A stretch of 64,000 nt of DNA from Clostridium sp. AM33-3 (lineage in GTDB: Bacteria > Bacillota > Clostridia > Lachnospirales > Lachnospiraceae): NCBI RefSeq assembly GCF_003480315.1, contig NZ_QUIV01000008.1:79745-143744 (forward strand). The letters run 5' to 3'. Position numbers and translations under genes: made by a program. The stretch's first letter is position 1. Each line of letters begins with the position of its first letter. Shown here in pieces: positions 63,928 through 64,000 of the stretch. Under the pieces are notes generated by a model. It was given only the letters and a program-made list of their open reading frames with translations. It was not told the DNA's origin and did not search any database.

Positions 63928-64000
63928 AATGCCCCCTTCTCATCTGATGAAAAGAATTTATTCTATCTTCACAAATGCCTTTCGCTCTTTCTAAAACATA

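Overview
The window looks like the chromosome of a spore-forming, monoderm Lachnospiraceae (Clostridium cluster XIVa, Enterocloster/Lacrimispora-like). Evidence: a six-cysteine SCIFF peptide with its radical SAM maturase, spoIIR, a GerA-family germination protein, a single-chain SecDF, a DUF4250 protein, strong GGAGG ribosome sites, and a large family of tripartite tricarboxylate transporters (TTT) with LysR regulators. The species is inferred, not shown.

Layout. (1) 1-6967: a minus-strand catabolic operon, tctC-tctB-tctA, an enolase-superfamily dehydratase and two metallo-beta-lactamase-fold hydrolases (the last cut by the window edge), with a divergent LysR. (2) 6906-11545: DUF4250, L-asparaginase, an orphan gerA, a complex regulatory region and asnA. 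(3) 11603-18511: the scfA-scfB-secDF-tgt-yajC cluster and a cell-wall polysaccharide deacetylase. (4) 18641-30000: rpoB-rpoC, a small membrane protein, ddl-murI-DUF1934, and spoIIR. (5) 30018-37334: a TetR-controlled RND pump operon with an adaptor and two TolC-like proteins, which is odd in a cell without an outer membrane. (6) 37626-60239: an accessory carboxylate island. It holds three more TTT systems, five LysR regulators, glucarate dehydratase, two LarA-type nickel-pincer racemase homologues, an alpha/beta hydrolase, a GltD-like flavoprotein and a SLC13-type transporter broken by an in-frame TGA. (7) 60300-64000: an IS200/IS605-type element with a decayed tnpA and an intact tnpB, then an AAA/PD-(D/E)XK protein.

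How it fits together. The TTT operons each join a three-part carboxylate importer to one catabolic enzyme: enolase-superfamily dehydratase plus MBL hydrolases; gudD; or a LarA homologue. Each has LysR genes nearby. This suggests import of sugar diacids, aldonates or 2-hydroxyacids followed by dehydration or epimerisation. Several of these operons carry strong hairpins at gene boundaries that may set protein ratios.

Most notable: a helix-phased array of six 10-bp repeats between a consensus promoter and a terminator upstream of asnA; a three-arm switch-like RNA between gudD and tctB; the monoderm RND/TolC-like operon; and the LarA-TTT pairing. No tRNA, rRNA or CRISPR array was seen.
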